Source of the DNA: Malus domestica
Lineage: Eukaryota > Streptophyta > Magnoliopsida > Rosales > Rosaceae
Length of the DNA: 64,000 nt
NCBI RefSeq assembly: GCF_042453785.1
Contig: NC_091665.1
Span: 26,441,501-26,505,500 of the forward strand
Direction: 5' to 3'
The translations under genes were made by a program, and so were the position numbers. Under the pieces are notes generated by a model. It did not search any database. It was not told the origin of the DNA and saw only the letters and a list, made by a program, of their open reading frames with translations. Shown one piece after another: positions 24,953-37,371 of this stretch. Positions within the stretch are counted from its first letter, which is position 1. Each line of letters starts with the position of its first letter.

Positions 24953-26232
24953 ATATCAATTTACGACCCTTATGTTTCGTGGTTTTCAACATTTAGTACA
25001 TCAAGTTTTTTTCGTCTCAGAGTCATACCTAAAGTGTTAATTTTGGGACAGTAGTCAAACTATTAAGTCTACTGTTAACTAATGACGTGGCGCTTATGTA
25101 GACAATGAATAGGCGCCATGTGTCATTAAGGGGTCCACGTGGATTTTTTTTAAGGCAAAAGATTGTTTACTACCCTCATGTTTCGTGGTTTTCAACATTT
25201 AGTACATCAAGTTTTTTTTCATCTCAGATTCATACCTAAAATATAAATTTTGGGATAGTCTCATACATCCGTTAGTCAAACTGTTAAATATGTCGTTAAT
25301 TGTGACGTGGCACCCATGTGGACAATGACTGGGCGCCACGTGTTATCCACGTTTTTTTTTCTTCTTCTTTCTTCTTCCTTTTTCTTCTTCTTCCTCCGAC
25401 TGTAACTTTTTTTTTCTTCCTCCTTCTTCTTCCTTCCTCCTTCTTCCTTCCCCTTCTTCCCCTTCTTCCTTCTTCTTCCTTCTCATTCTCCTTCTTCTTC
25501 TTCTTTCTTCTTCCTTCCCCTTCTTCCCCTTCTTCCTTCTTCTTCCTTCTCATTCTCCTTCTTCTTCTTCTTTCTCCGAATCTGGGGAAGTTTTTCTTCT
25601 TCTTCTTCTTCTAGATTCAGTTTTTTTTTTCTTCTTTCTTCTTCTTCCTCATTTCTTCTTCCTTCTTCTTCTTCTTCTTCTTCTTCTTCTTCTTCTTCTT
25701 CTTCTTCTTCTTTTTCTAGATTCAGTTTTTTTTCTTTCTTCTTTCTTCTTCTTCCTCCTTCTTCTTCCTTCCTCCTTCTTCCCCTTCTTCCTTCTTCTTC
25801 CTTCTCATTCTCCTTCTTCTTCTTCTTTCTCCGAATTTGGGGAAGTTCTTCTTCTTCTTCTTCTTCTTCTAGATTCAGTTTTTTTTTTCTTCTTTCTTCT
25901 TCTTCCATCTTTCTTCTTCCTTCTTCTTCTTCTTCTTCTTCCTCTGACTCCAACTTTTTTTTCCTCCGAATCTGCCCAGAAAAAAAAAGAGTTGCAGTCG
26001 GAGGAAGAAGAAAGAAGAAGAAAAAAAAAACGTGGGTGACACGTGGCGCCCATTCATTATCCACATTGGCGTCACGTCACAATTAACGGCAGATTTAATA
26101 GTTTGACTAACAGATGTATGAGACTGTCCCAAAATTTACACTTTGGGTATGATTCTGAGACAAAAAAAACTTGATGTACTAAATGTTGAAAACCACGAAA
26201 TATGAGGGTAGTAAACAGTCTTTTACCCTTTT
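24953..26232. mobile_element. Foldback element with long inverted arms
   Basis: The left arm (about 25,151-25,415) is the reverse complement of the right arm (about 25,975-26,232). Shared blocks in order are GTTTACTACCCTCATG, TTTCGTGGTTTTCAACATTT, GTACATCAAGTTTTTTT, TCATACATC, TGACGTGGC, GGCGCCACGTG and CCTCCGACTG. A further partial left-type arm, 24,953-25,140, lies directly outside in the same orientation. No transposase is encoded. No target duplication was identified. Confidence 0.75.
25350..25975. repeat. Polypyrimidine (CTT)n core
   Basis: Over 600 bp are almost purely C/T on the plus strand, switching to purines after 25,978. Within it a longer unit recurs: TCCGAATCTGGGGAAGTT, then a CTT run, then TCTAGATTCAGTTTTTTTT at about 25,575, 25,700 (partial), 25,830 and 25,960 (partial). 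The long Lys/Glu and Phe/Leu/Ser frames are translations of this tract and not genes. Confidence 0.9.
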
Positions 26233-26300
26233 TTTTATTTATTTTATGGAGAAGGGGTTCAAAAAAAAAAGCCCCGTCTTCTACCTCCCCGCACATTCTC

Positions 26301-28473
26301 TGACACACCCCGATCCTAGAATCAAGGCATGCTAGCCGTCACGTGGGCGTGACGTAACCAAAAGTGCGATGCGGAAGCAAAAGATAAAAGAGATACAAAG
26401 GAATAAAAACCAACTACTAGCAATAATATCCAACTAACACGCTAGAATGAGTTTAAGTGTGAAACACACATATTCAGAGCGTAAATACTAAGTGCAATCA
26501 AGTAGGACCATAACTAAATTACAACACCCGAAGGTGAGTCCTACATGAGTAATCTGTCAGAACGTCGTGGGAATCCTCGTGAGCCACCAACACTGCTAAC
26601 TAGAACCTGGGGGGGGGGGCGCAAAACAAATTGAGTGGGTCAGTAAAACAAAGCTTTTTGAAAATATTTCATTTAATATCATTTATAACCCCTCGCTGTA
26701 AAACCTGTATACTTTCCCAGAAAATAACATAATATGCATATAATTCTTCAAATATCTCAATTCACCAATCTTTATCAAAAACCAGAAAGTATGCCATACT
26801 ATAAGCGTCAATAACAAAATAAGGATGCATCAATATAACAGGTGAAATAAGGAATCAACCGGAGACCCTGCAGCGGTCATGTTCGACTAATTCTATAGCT
26901 CAATATCCAATCTAACCAGAGTCACCAACTGTGACCTGTACGACACTACTCTGCACATAAATCGGAACTACCTGAAGTAGTCTGTACGACAAGAATGGTG
27001 TGAGAATACGTTCTAGTGCTTCTCTCATCAACAACTATATAATAATCTAAAGTCACCTACAAGTCGGAACCACCTCTAATGGTTTGTACGACATGTCAGA
27101 ATCACCTCTAGTGATCTGTACGACATGCACCTACTTGGATCCAAGGTGAGCGTGTGGTGCGGGGTGAATAATATAAGCACTAACACCATGGGTGTAGGTT
27201 ATGAGCTCTTAACACAATTCACATCATTAATAAACCATATGAACAACATACAACTCACCTGATACTCACTTGTGCGTCCACAACACCATTTCATATATAT
27301 ATGCATCAAATACTAATTCATATATTTCATATAATATGCATGCATGACATTTTAAAACATACTTTCATTTAACTTCAATTTCTGGGAAAAATCAGTAGTA
27401 TATAGGTATAAACAGAAAATAACTGCCCACTGACTGATAAGTCGAAGGGTCGTAACCCCTTGACGCCCATGAATGCGTTCGTCCTCGTGATAGGTCTCAC
27501 CTATATGCGAAACAACTATAAAAACGTTATTTAAAGCACATAACCAACAATACGTAATAACTTCTCATACGATGCTCAATTTAGGTATATGAATATACCA
27601 CAGTGATCTACACAACCTCAGGATCATCACCAAATTTTTAGAAAAATTTTTGGACTTGCCACACGCCCTCACGCGCCAAGAATGGTACGGACCTACGCGC
27701 CTCCACGCACGTCGTCCCCTACCTCTAGTCGCCGGACTGGTTTCGTCGGCGCCGGAAAACTGGAGATTTTTCAAACTCCATTTTCTCCGTCAATTCTCAA
27801 CCATTTTTTATGCATTTTACATCAAAATGAAGCCCTAAGCATGTAGAATCACGTTATATTAAATTAAGGCTAAAAAACACACGAAATCTCACTGGAGAAA
27901 ATCCAAGAAAACCGGCCGACTTCGAACCCTACGATCCCGACGTCCAAAACCTTCAAACTAAGTACTCCGAGCTTCCTTGGGACCTCACTAAGCTCCCTGT
28001 AAGTTTAGAATTCCCTGAAAATCAACATTTCACGTGTGCATGAATAGTACTCAAAACTGGGGGTTCGGATTTCAAGAGTTTTCGAAGGTTCTAAGTTCCA
28101 AAAATGGTACCAATAAACTCACAAGCTTGCAAGGATGAAGGAACTCACCTTTTTGACGTCGATCCGTGGAGATTTGAGGGTTTTTGGTTCTTGTCCGTAC
28201 GAGTTCGAGAGGGAGAGAGGAAGAATGAACTGAGAGGGAAGAGAGAGAGGGCACGGGGTGAGGGGAGAGAGTGTGAGGTTTATTTTCAGTGTGTCACCTT
28301 CCCCTAACCACACAAAATGCAAACCAATTTTTTTAATCTAACTCAATTTTTCCAAAAACTTAGGAATGTATGAATTATTCAAATAAACAAGTCACACATA
28401 CCTTAGTAACCTTTAAGGGCAATTCCGTCAAATCACATCTACGATAACTAAATTTTCGGGACGGGCTGTGACA
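26301..28473 (+). mobile_element. 2.2-kb TG...CA element (LTR family B)
   Basis: It starts TGACACACCCCGATCC and ends GACGGGCTGTGACA. It carries short repeats around GTACGACA with CACCTCTAGTGATCTG (26,930-27,130) and no recognisable coding domain. Reverse-oriented relatives occupy 29,600-31,163 and 32,105-33,790, and a forward fragment is at 8,460-10,345. Flanking 5-mers (TTCTC, CTATC) do not match well, so integration by an LTR element is inferred from the ends and the family, not from a duplication. Confidence 0.55.
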
Positions 28474-28562
28474 CTATCCCTCCCTTCTCTCTTCTGCAAC
28501 CCGCACCCCTTCCCTTCCTTCTCTCTTCTACAACCTGCACCACCCTCCCTTCTCTCATTTTC

Positions 28563-29570
28563 CTCCCTTATCCCTCCATTCTCTTCTCTGCACCAACCCA
28601 CCAAACCCTTCTCTCCTCTCCTTCCGATCCACCGTCAAATGCCCCTTAAACAAATATCCTAATAAACCAAAAATTCAATTCCAATAAAAGAGAATAAATT
28701 TTGTGTTTTTTCAGGCAAATTTCCAAAATAACTACATGAAAATTTCAAAAATCAATGGGTTTCTGTAATTTTCAGAACAGGGAGAAAGAACACCATGAAC
28801 CCAGAATCCCAACCCCGGCCGGACAGTCATGAAGACAAACTAGAGAGGGGAGAAAGAAACAAAAATATCAAATATTTGCACCATTGCTACTGTCTATCAC
28901 TAAATAATTTGGTAGAGCCCATCAATTTTGTGACAAAGAAATAAGCTAAACATAAAAGGAAAAGAGATGAAGCTCATAAAGTAAAAGGCAGAAATTAAAT
29001 AACAAATTCCTCAAATATTTAAGACCCAACTCCACAATGGCAAAACCATTTCTGCAAAGCAATCAGACCCAATTTCTCAATCGTAAATGGCAACACAGCA
29101 AACAAAGAAAAATAACCAAATTCAACAAGAAAATCAAAGAAAGCCATGTAATTTACACTTCAGAGGAAGAAAAAGAAACCAAATAAAACAAACAAGCAAG
29201 CGACTCGAACAAAAATTAGAATACCACTAATAAACAATGAAAAGAAAGAAAGAGAAGAAATTGAAGAGATGGGTCGGAAAGAAATGGAATTTGAGAATGT
29301 GGGAGAGATCCATAAGAGCGAGAGAGAGAGGAAAAAAACCTGAGGAAGTGGTGGTCCTGTTGTGGTTGCTGAGAGTGGTGATGGCGGAGCAGAGGAGGAA
29401 GCTGAAGCTGAAGTTGAATATGGTGATGGTAATGAGGAGGAGGTGGGCGAGAGCTGAGGAAAGGATGGAGAGAAAGAAGGGAGGGTGGAGAGAGAGAGAG
29501 GAGAAGAGATGACGGTTTGGTGGGTTGGTGCAGAGAAGAGAATGAAGGGATGATAAGGGAGGTATGTAAA
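28563..29570. mobile_element. Inverted-repeat element of about 1 kb
   Basis: CTCCCTTATCCCTCCATTCT and the following TCTTCTCTGCACCAACCCAC on the left (28,563-28,610) are matched in reverse complement at about 29,518-29,570. The interior is A-rich then GA-rich. The 91-codon Arg/Lys/Glu-rich frame at 29,237-29,512 is low complexity and not supported as a gene. Confidence 0.5.
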
Positions 29571-29599
29571 ATGATGATTATGCCCTCGTTGGCTTGGTG

Positions 29600-31163
29600 A
29601 TGTGGACGTACGTATATAGTTCTAAATTATTTTCCCGTTAATGTAATTAAATTGTACTCGACATCACGAGCACGTTGACATGAGTTAGGGTCGAATTGGA
29701 GTTGTAACGAGAAAGTTACGATTATTAATGCGCGTAAACGGGTAAGTTACGGACCAATTATATTGGGTTCCTACTTCCTTGGGTCCAATCAGGTTTTATT
29801 TTCTTTCTTCTTTTTGCCAATCCCGTAAGCCACACACACACGTGCAACCTTCTTCTCTCCCCTTTCTTCTCGAAAATTCCTTTTGTCCATACAACCGAAA
29901 GCACTTACCCTCAAACTAAACCAAAACTCTACGGATCGAGCTTTATGTTTCTAGATTCCTACTCCTCTTGAGCTTTAGAATCTAGTGATACCTTTGTTTG
30001 GTGATTTGACTTCAAGAATCCTAGATTCCATAAACTCAAGCGTGGAGCTAAACTATTTTGACATGATCGTAGGATTTATCTAAGGATTTAAGACTCGTGG
30101 TAGTTCCCATACAACTTCCTTAGTATCTTGGAACAATTTTGGAGTGGTTTGAACGTCGGGACACTCAGGTTTATCGAGTTGCAGACTTATTCGGAATATC
30201 GAAGGATTTTCCGACCATTTTCTATCGATTTTAGGACCTCAAAGAGGTATGGTTATATTCTCCTAGTTGAGATCTTCGATTCCATATAAAATTTGTGAAT
30301 TTTGGTGTTGAAACGAAGTAGAAACTAAGGTTTTAAGAATTTCCAGTTTCCGATGATACAGCGGAGCCCGGAGGCGGATCCTGGCAAAGCACCGGAAAAG
30401 AAAGAAGAATATTCCGTCAACTTTGATAGAATATACTAACGACATCAGGTATATTTAACATAATATTCTATTATTTAGCTGAATTTTCTCTAACGGCATT
30501 AAAGATTACATCCAACGTGCCAGGCACATGCCCGCGCTTGGCTTGCGCATGAGGGCGTGTGGGGCATCGGAAAATTTTTCTAAACATATGGGGATGTTCG
30601 TGGTGTTGAGTAAGTCATGATGGTATATTCAAACGCCCCAATTAAGCAACGTATGAGAAGTTATTACACGGTTTGATTATGTACTTTCAAATTAACGATA
30701 ATTTAGTTATTTCGCATATAGGTGAGACATTCCAGGAAGAGGAGCGTAGCCAAGCGAAACTTGGGGGTTACGACCTTGATACATACCAGTGAGTGGGCTT
30801 TTGGTTTTCTATATATACGTATATATGCTTTGTGTTTTCCCATAAATTGTTTTAAATGGATATACGTCTTTAAATGCCATGTTAATTGCATTACATTTTA
30901 GAATATGCATTAGTATAGATATGCATGTTGTTGCTTGACGTTGGGGACGTTCATGTAAGCTTCAGGTGAGTATATATTGATGATAGTGGAATGCATTGTT
31001 TGTGATTATACATAGATGCATTTATAGCTCATTATCCTGCACCCCAGTGTTAGTGCTCCCGCCCGTGGCAAAGGCATAATCCTTCATGTGATGTTCACCT
31101 CCCGCACCGCACATTCACCTTGGATCCAAGTTTGGTGCACAGCCATGTCGTATAGACCATATT
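29600..31163 (-). mobile_element. LTR family B fragment, reverse
   Basis: The reverse complement of 30,600-30,760 aligns with 27,480-27,600 (GTCTCACCTATATGCGAAA, TAATAACTTCTCATACG). 31,085-31,150 aligns with 27,125-27,160 around the TTGGATCCAAG and TGTCGTA motifs. The Cassandra cluster begins immediately after it, so Cassandra probably inserted here. Confidence 0.6.
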
Positions 31164-32104
31164 TGTAACATCCCACATCGCCCAAGGGAGTGGATCCTCT
31201 AAACCTTATATGTATATTCTCATCTTTACCTAGCACGAGGTCTTTTAGGAGCTCACTGGCTTCGAGTTCCGTAGAAACTCTGAAGTTAAGTTAGTTCGCT
31301 AGAGAGCAATCCCATTATGGGTGACCCACTAGGAAGTTCTCGTGTGAGTTCCCAGAAACAAAACCGTGAATGCGTGGTCGGGGCCCAAAGCTGACAATAT
31401 CGTGTTATGACGGAGTCAAGCCAGGGATGTGGTGGGGGCCCGGGCCATGATGTGACAATTTGGTATCAAAGCCAATCCCTGGCCAAAAGTGTGTTGACGA
31501 TGACGTTGGGCCTCTAAGGGGGTGGATTGTAACATCCCATATCGCCTAGGGGAGTGGATCATCTAAGCCTTATATGTATATTATCATCTCTTCCTAGCAC
31601 GATGCCTTTTGGGAGCTCACTGGCTTCGGGTTACGTAGGAACTCTGTGAGCTCCCAAAAGGCCTCGTGCTAGGTAGAGATGAGAATATACATATAAGGCT
31701 TAGAGGATCCATTCCCCTAGGCGATATGAGATGTTACAATTTGGTATCATAGCCAATCTCTGGCTGGAAGTGTGCCGACAAAGACGTCGGGCCCCTAAGG
31801 GGGTGGATTGTAACATCCCACATCGCCAAATGGAGTGGATCCTCTAAGCCTTATATGTATATTCCCATCTCTACCTAGCACGAGGCTTTTTGGGACTTCA
31901 CTAGCTTCGGGTTCCATAGGAACTCCAAAGTTAAGCGAGTTCGCGCGAGAGCAATCCTATGATGGGTGACCCACTGGGAAGTTCTCGTGTGAGTTCCCTC
32001 AGAAACAAAACCGTGAGTGCGTGGTCAGGGCCCAAAGCGAACAATATCGTGCTACAGTGAAGTTAAGCTCGGGATGTGGTGGGGGCCCGGGCCGGGATGT
32101 GATA
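31164..32104 (+). mobile_element. Cassandra TRIM cluster, rearranged
   Basis: LTR 1 (31,164-31,457) and LTR 3 (31,809-32,104) start TGTAACATCCCACATCG and carry a 5S-rRNA-like stretch (AACTCCAAAGTTAAGCGAG, then ATGGGTGACCCACTGGGAAG, CTCGTGTGAG), the hallmark of Cassandra. Each LTR end is followed by TTTGGTATCA, the initiator-tRNA primer-site type, and the internal domain is only about 70 bp, ending in the purine-rich CTAAGGGGGTGGAT. LTR 2 (from 31,528) is truncated at about 31,646, where an inverted LTR piece (31,646-31,738) and a second internal domain follow. There is no coding capacity, as expected for a TRIM. Confidence 0.85.
31646..31738 (-). mobile_element. Inverted Cassandra LTR fragment
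   Basis: The reverse complement reads TGTAACATCTCATATCGCC through CCTTTTGGGAGCTCAC, that is, the first 90-odd bases of a Cassandra LTR. It abuts the truncated forward LTR 2 head-on, forming a near-palindrome, and is followed by an internal domain in forward orientation. Confidence 0.85.
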
Positions 32105-32911
32105 GCTAAATTGGGGCCTTTCTCGGCCAAATTAGACTTAGCCATATGTATAAAACTTGCTCTACTTATTGAGATTTTCATTTTTGTGAAATTTGGTAAT
32201 TTTTTGAAATAGTTGATTTTTTCAACGAGTCGGGGCAGCGCGTGGGCCGAGACCCCACTTGTCTTTCTTAGACTAATTTGGATACCTTGACTCCATATGT
32301 GACGTTTGATTGATGAAATCTCGTTGTATGACTATAGTTTGATAGAGACTGCCACTCCACTTGGACGTATATAAATCAATGATCCGACCTTTGGATCGTC
32401 ACCAAACTTTAATATGTAATAGTACATAATATTTAAGGATGTTAGTAACTGACAGATCAGGAATCTGACGTACAGATCCTCCCGGATGGGTTTTCTAAGT
32501 TTGTAAATCTAAATGTCGACCGCCACTTAATTTTAGCAATTGGCAGAGATCTAACCGTTAGACCGTTCCGAAACTTTAGGATGTTGTTCTAGAAGCTTAT
32601 TGAAACTCTTGGGAATCTTCCGGATCAAGTTACGTAGGTTTGTGGACCCTTCCGTCGACCTTTGACAGACGGTTGACTTTTGGTCAATGAGTTACAAATC
32701 ATTCTAGAATGTTCTTAGGGATGTGTTTTATGTAAGTTATGTGTTCTATCGATAAGAATTCTGAGATGCGATTTGATATTTGCTCTAGGCGACGATCGTT
32801 CGTGATGCCTCAATATTCGTGCTAATGAGTTGTAGCTCGTGATGCCTCGATATTCGTGCTAAGGAGTTGTAGTGCGAACTTCAGGTGAGTCTTTTCCTTT
32901 TTATAACGTGC

Positions 32912-32970
<59 letters not shown>

Positions 32971-33790
32971 TGATAGTTTCCATTTATGCATTTGAAAAAG
33001 AATCACTATTTTCCTTTTTATAATGTGTGTGTGTGTATATATATAGTATATATAGTATATATATGATTGATAGTTTCCATTTATGCATTTGAAAAAGAAT
33101 TTTAGATCCTATGGGATGCACATGTATGCTTATAATCTTTCATGTCATAATTATAATTACGGCTATGAATGTTAGTATGTTGATTAGAACTATCAAATCA
33201 CAGTGGCATAACTATATTTGTGTTATCTGATCATTGTTTGCTGCACCCGGTGTTAATGCTCGCCCAGGGCCAGCGCCAGTCTTTCACGTGTATGTTCACA
33301 TCCACACCGCATGCTCACCTTGGATCCAAGTAGGTGCCAGTCCTGTCGTACAGGTTGCAATAGGCAACTCTGACTCGTATGTGACCGCGAATAACGCCAG
33401 TTTTCACGTGATTGTAGAACTAGAGCGTATATTATGATTACACGCAATCCTGTTCATGTCAGAATACCTCTGTATGAACTCGTGTGTCAGCATGTGTTGA
33501 TGCGCACCCGTTATGATATGTTGCTTATGTGACATTTTGTGATTATGGATGTCATGCCCTTATTTACGAGATATTGTGCCGTAATGAATTCTTGAGATTT
33601 TGCAGGCTACGGTAAGTATTTTCATACCATACGTAGTATGTATATTTTTGGAAACTATACTTGTTTTACCGCGAGGGGTTATAACATTTTCAAAAGGTTT
33701 TTATTAAAACTTTATTTTTCAGGCCCACTCACCCTTGTTTTGCACCCCTCCAAGTTTTAGCAGCTCAGCTTTCGTATCAACGAGGATTCT
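32105..33790 (-). mobile_element. LTR family B fragment, reverse
   Basis: 33,240-33,790 in reverse complement matches 26,580-27,160 (CTTGGATCCAAG with TGTCGTACAG, TTATAACCCCTCG, GGGTGCAAAAC-type end). The remainder is diverged, with a direct repeat of about 45 bp (TCGTGATGCCTC...GAGTTGTAG) near 32,800-32,875. No gene. Confidence 0.45.
32917..33064. repeat. (AT)n runs with duplicated flank
   Basis: Two AT-rich runs, at 32,917-32,967 and 33,037-33,064, are each followed by GATTGATAGTTTCCATTTAT and GCATTTGAAAAAGAAT. The block was therefore tandemly duplicated with a different AT-repeat length in each copy. Confidence 0.8.
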
Positions 33791-34011
33791 TGGCAAATCT
33801 TGGTGTAGACGATGGTATAATTACCCCCGATGGTATAATTCTCACCCTATCTTACTATATTGTACTTATACTCTAACATCATGTGTGAAATGGGTTCATT
33901 CCCGCTCACAAGCGCACTATTAAAATTAGACACTTTTAGGTTTAAATTTATACACATTTTCCACATCACTACACTTTATGGCTTCGTCACTTTCCAGGTG
34001 TCGGCCATCAC

Positions 34012-37000
34012 TGTGAAATCCCGTTCATGTATTTCACTGTTATAATCTACGTATTTGTATTATTGAGATTTTATATTATTTCTCGAGAAATTATTTTAAT
34101 TTGTTTGAATTTAGATTTTAATTAAACTAGTTACAAAGTTTGATGTTTGGAAATTAATTATTTAAAATATGTAGACCTTTCAAGGTCACAATTTATATTT
34201 TCGAATAGATCTTCAAACCACGAATGTATAGGCAAAATTCGTTTGCGAGTCTGGATTATAACGGTATAGTTACAGACATTTGAAGTTATTTTACTAAACT
34301 ATAGATTTTAAATCAATTAAACTTCCACAAGAAAGAAGCCTATTCAGATTTAAGCAAAAATAAGAGGACCAATCAGCTAAACGGAGAAGGACCAATCAAA
34401 TTAAAGGGGGAAGGTTTCAGGAAAAAAAAAAAGGAAGGGAGTGGGAGGGGTCTGATTCTAACCCGTTTTGGGGGGAGATTAGACCCGTTAACCCACCAAC
34501 CTCCTACGTTCAAGCTCTATTTTGGGTGATCTTGGTGTCCATGGAAAGCTCTTGACGAGCCCTACATCTCTGTAGTGTTAGATTTCCCATTTTCTTTTCC
34601 ATCTTTGCAGTTCGAAGCCATAAAGCCACGACTTTTCTGGCGGTTTTATCATTTTTCCGGTGATTCCGGCAACCATTTCCTTCGAGTGAGGTATGAAACT
34701 TCATCTACTCTTCATAATCTTCAAGTTGGTATGTTTGGTTCGTGCTTTCGTATTCATTTTAGAGTTTGGTGTTTATAACCTTAGAAATCCGATTTTCTTT
34801 GGTGAATTTGGATGGTTTCCGGTTAAAATTTATCGTCGGCCTAGTTGTGAAAAGTGTTTCCCTTGTTGAGCTCTAGCTACCACGTAAATTTGAGTTCATT
34901 TAGTTAATGTTGAAAATTTAGGTTTTCTAAACCCTTTACCTTGGCTACCACCACGTGTGGTGGTGCGTGAGACCGTCCATGAGTGTTGTCTAAGCACCAA
35001 ATGCCTTCTAGTGACCCTATGAACATATGTCTAGCTCGGTTTCCTGAAATTCAATTATTTGGTGTGGTGATCAAATTGGACCACCACTTGTTTGTGTGAT
35101 TGACGACAATTCGATCGTTGGATCGTCGTATAAGTTTGTGAGCACCCCAGTTATCAGTTGTTGGACCCTTGAGAACTTACAGATTGGAATCTGATGTGCA
35201 GATCTTCTGGATTGAATAACCTTAGATTGTTGACCTTAATGGACCTATCTTATCGATGGTTGATGTTTTAGTCAACGTGCTCTACTCTAGTGTCGTTTAT
35301 CTCTAGTTTGTTGTTGAGGCTTGATGGAGCTTAGTTGGCTCATCATGATGACATGTCGTTTCTATTTGACGTGTGTCTCGATATATGTATTAGTGGCACC
35401 ATATTAAGTTATACTTGTTTATTAAATGTGTTTTCTATTGAATCGTTATTTTTATTTTTCGCATCGATCAATGTTTATTAATTGTGATTCGACTGTAGCT
35501 TGGAAACGTTTATGAAATGTGGTTAGATATGTATGATTAATATGATGTGTATGATTGCTTTTATGACGATGTGAACCCATAATCTTATGAGAAGTATTAT
35601 GTAGAACTTTTATGCTTGTATGATAAGATAGTTAGTGGTCATGAGAAGTTGATAGTGCAAGTGATTACAATGTCAATCATAGCGGATGAGATAAGGGTAA
35701 GTGGTTTGTGTGTTGATCTAACTGCACCATGTAGCAGTGATACATGGATGGTCTTGCTTGGTTAATCCGCGTTAGGGGACCATACTATTTTTGGATCGCG
35801 CTTGGTTAATCCGCGTTGGGCGATCCTTATGGCCATTTATATTTAGGGGTGATCATGCTTGGTTAATCCGCGTTGGGTGATCACTGCCTAATAGTTGAGT
35901 AGGTGTGACCCTGCTTTGTTAATCCGTGTTGGGGGACCATACTATATATGGATCGCGCTTGGTTAATCCGCGTTGGGCGATCCTTATGCCCATGTATGCT
36001 TAGGAGTGATCATGTTTGGTTAATCCGTGTTGGGTGATCACTTCCTAACAGCTGTAGGGGTGACTCTGCTTGGTTAATCTGCTTTGGGGGGTCACTACAA
36101 CCTTGGTTACTTTCTCAGGGGTGGCTCTGCTTGGTTAATCCGCTTTGGGGGGCCACTTCCTATTTGGTTACTTATGTAGGCTTCGGTCGAACTGCGTCCC
36201 TCTAGCCCTAGTTTTTTTTTTTTTAATTTTTTTTTATGTACATATGAATGATGGTTTTGAGATTCTTGAGGTTTGAATGAAAAAGCCGTTAGATGTCTGG
36301 GTGACTCATTCGGAGTTTGCAGCGACTTGATTATGATTTCATAAAGCATGATTCTATACTCGATATTTATAGATTGTGATCGATGGTCTGTTTTTACTAA
36401 ATATCACATACTTGTATTATTGTCACTCACCCGAGCCTCGCAGTTTATCTAAGTGTCTGATTGGCCCAATGTACCATATCCATGATGCAAGCATTGATTT
36501 TATATGTGACAGATCTGGGTAGATTACAAGAAACCGCTTGATATTTTGGATTCCGTTGAGTGGTCTGGAATCCTTGCTCTCGCTCATTCCCATAAGGTTA
36601 GTCTAGAACCCTAGATTCGAGTGAATGAGAACTACCCACAATAGACCTTGTGAATATGAAATAGATTTACCATGTTATTGCTCATAATCCAAGTAGGAAA
36701 TTATATAGAGTTCATTGGTTAAATTCGTGAAACAATATGTTATTGCATTCATTGATTAACATAATTAAATGCTAAGATCATGTATATTTGATTCATGAAT
36801 TGATTGATTGATGGAATTGTGGAATGACCTTGGTATGGTTGTTATTATTCTGATTATTTTAGTTGATCAATGGGGCTTGAGAATAATATGTGCTTCATTG
36901 CTTATTTAATATGTTACATGTTGTGGATGGAAGTATCGTGCTGGAACCATGGAATTTATATGATGGATGGAATGAGAGTCTTGAACGGCATGTTGGTTTG

Positions 37001-37323
37001 TTCTGTAGCCCTGAACTTGGTAATGTCATGCATGTCAAGTTCCAATAATTGATTACAGAATGCTATGTATTCATGTTAGAACACACTGGAATAAATGTCT
37101 AAATTAGTGAACGATGAACTACGAATGGCTTGATTCCTATTGAGGGTACGTAGGCAGTCTAACGAGGAGATTAGATGCAACCATAAGATATATGAAAAAT
37201 CACTACGAAATTTGATTATGGAGTTGTAATTTGCCATATTCCGGAGGCAGAATAAGTTTGAGATACGAGTTTTGGTGACGTCACGTGTCGATACTGGGTG
37301 TATATTGGGATCGGGGTGTGACA
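34012..37323 (-). mobile_element. 3.3-kb TG...CA element, copy 2 (inverted)
   Basis: Read on the minus strand it starts TGTCACACCCCGATCCC and ends CGGGATTTCACA, colinear with 4,573-7,907 and of nearly the same length (3,312 against 3,335 bp). Flanking 5-mers are ATCAC and AGCAC, one mismatch from a target duplication. The GCTTGGTTAATCCGCGTTGG minisatellite is present at 35,755-36,170. The small ORFs (for example 36,870-37,052) have no recognisable content. Confidence 0.75.
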
Positions 37324-37371
37324 AGCACAGCTCGATTCAGAGTCCAAGTGGGCATTCCGAGTCGGGGTGTG

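Noticed and set aside
25296..26064. Lys/Glu-rich ORFs up to 193 codons
   Set aside because: They come from the CTT/GAA tract, with no non-repetitive protein content.
29237..29512. Basic Arg/Lys-rich ORF
   Set aside because: Low-complexity GA-rich arm of an inverted-repeat element, with no conserved motif.
31240..31370. Possible 5S rRNA gene
   Set aside because: The 5S-like stretch sits inside a Cassandra LTR with TGTAACATCCC ends and primer-site sequence. It is diverged from 5S and not an rRNA gene.
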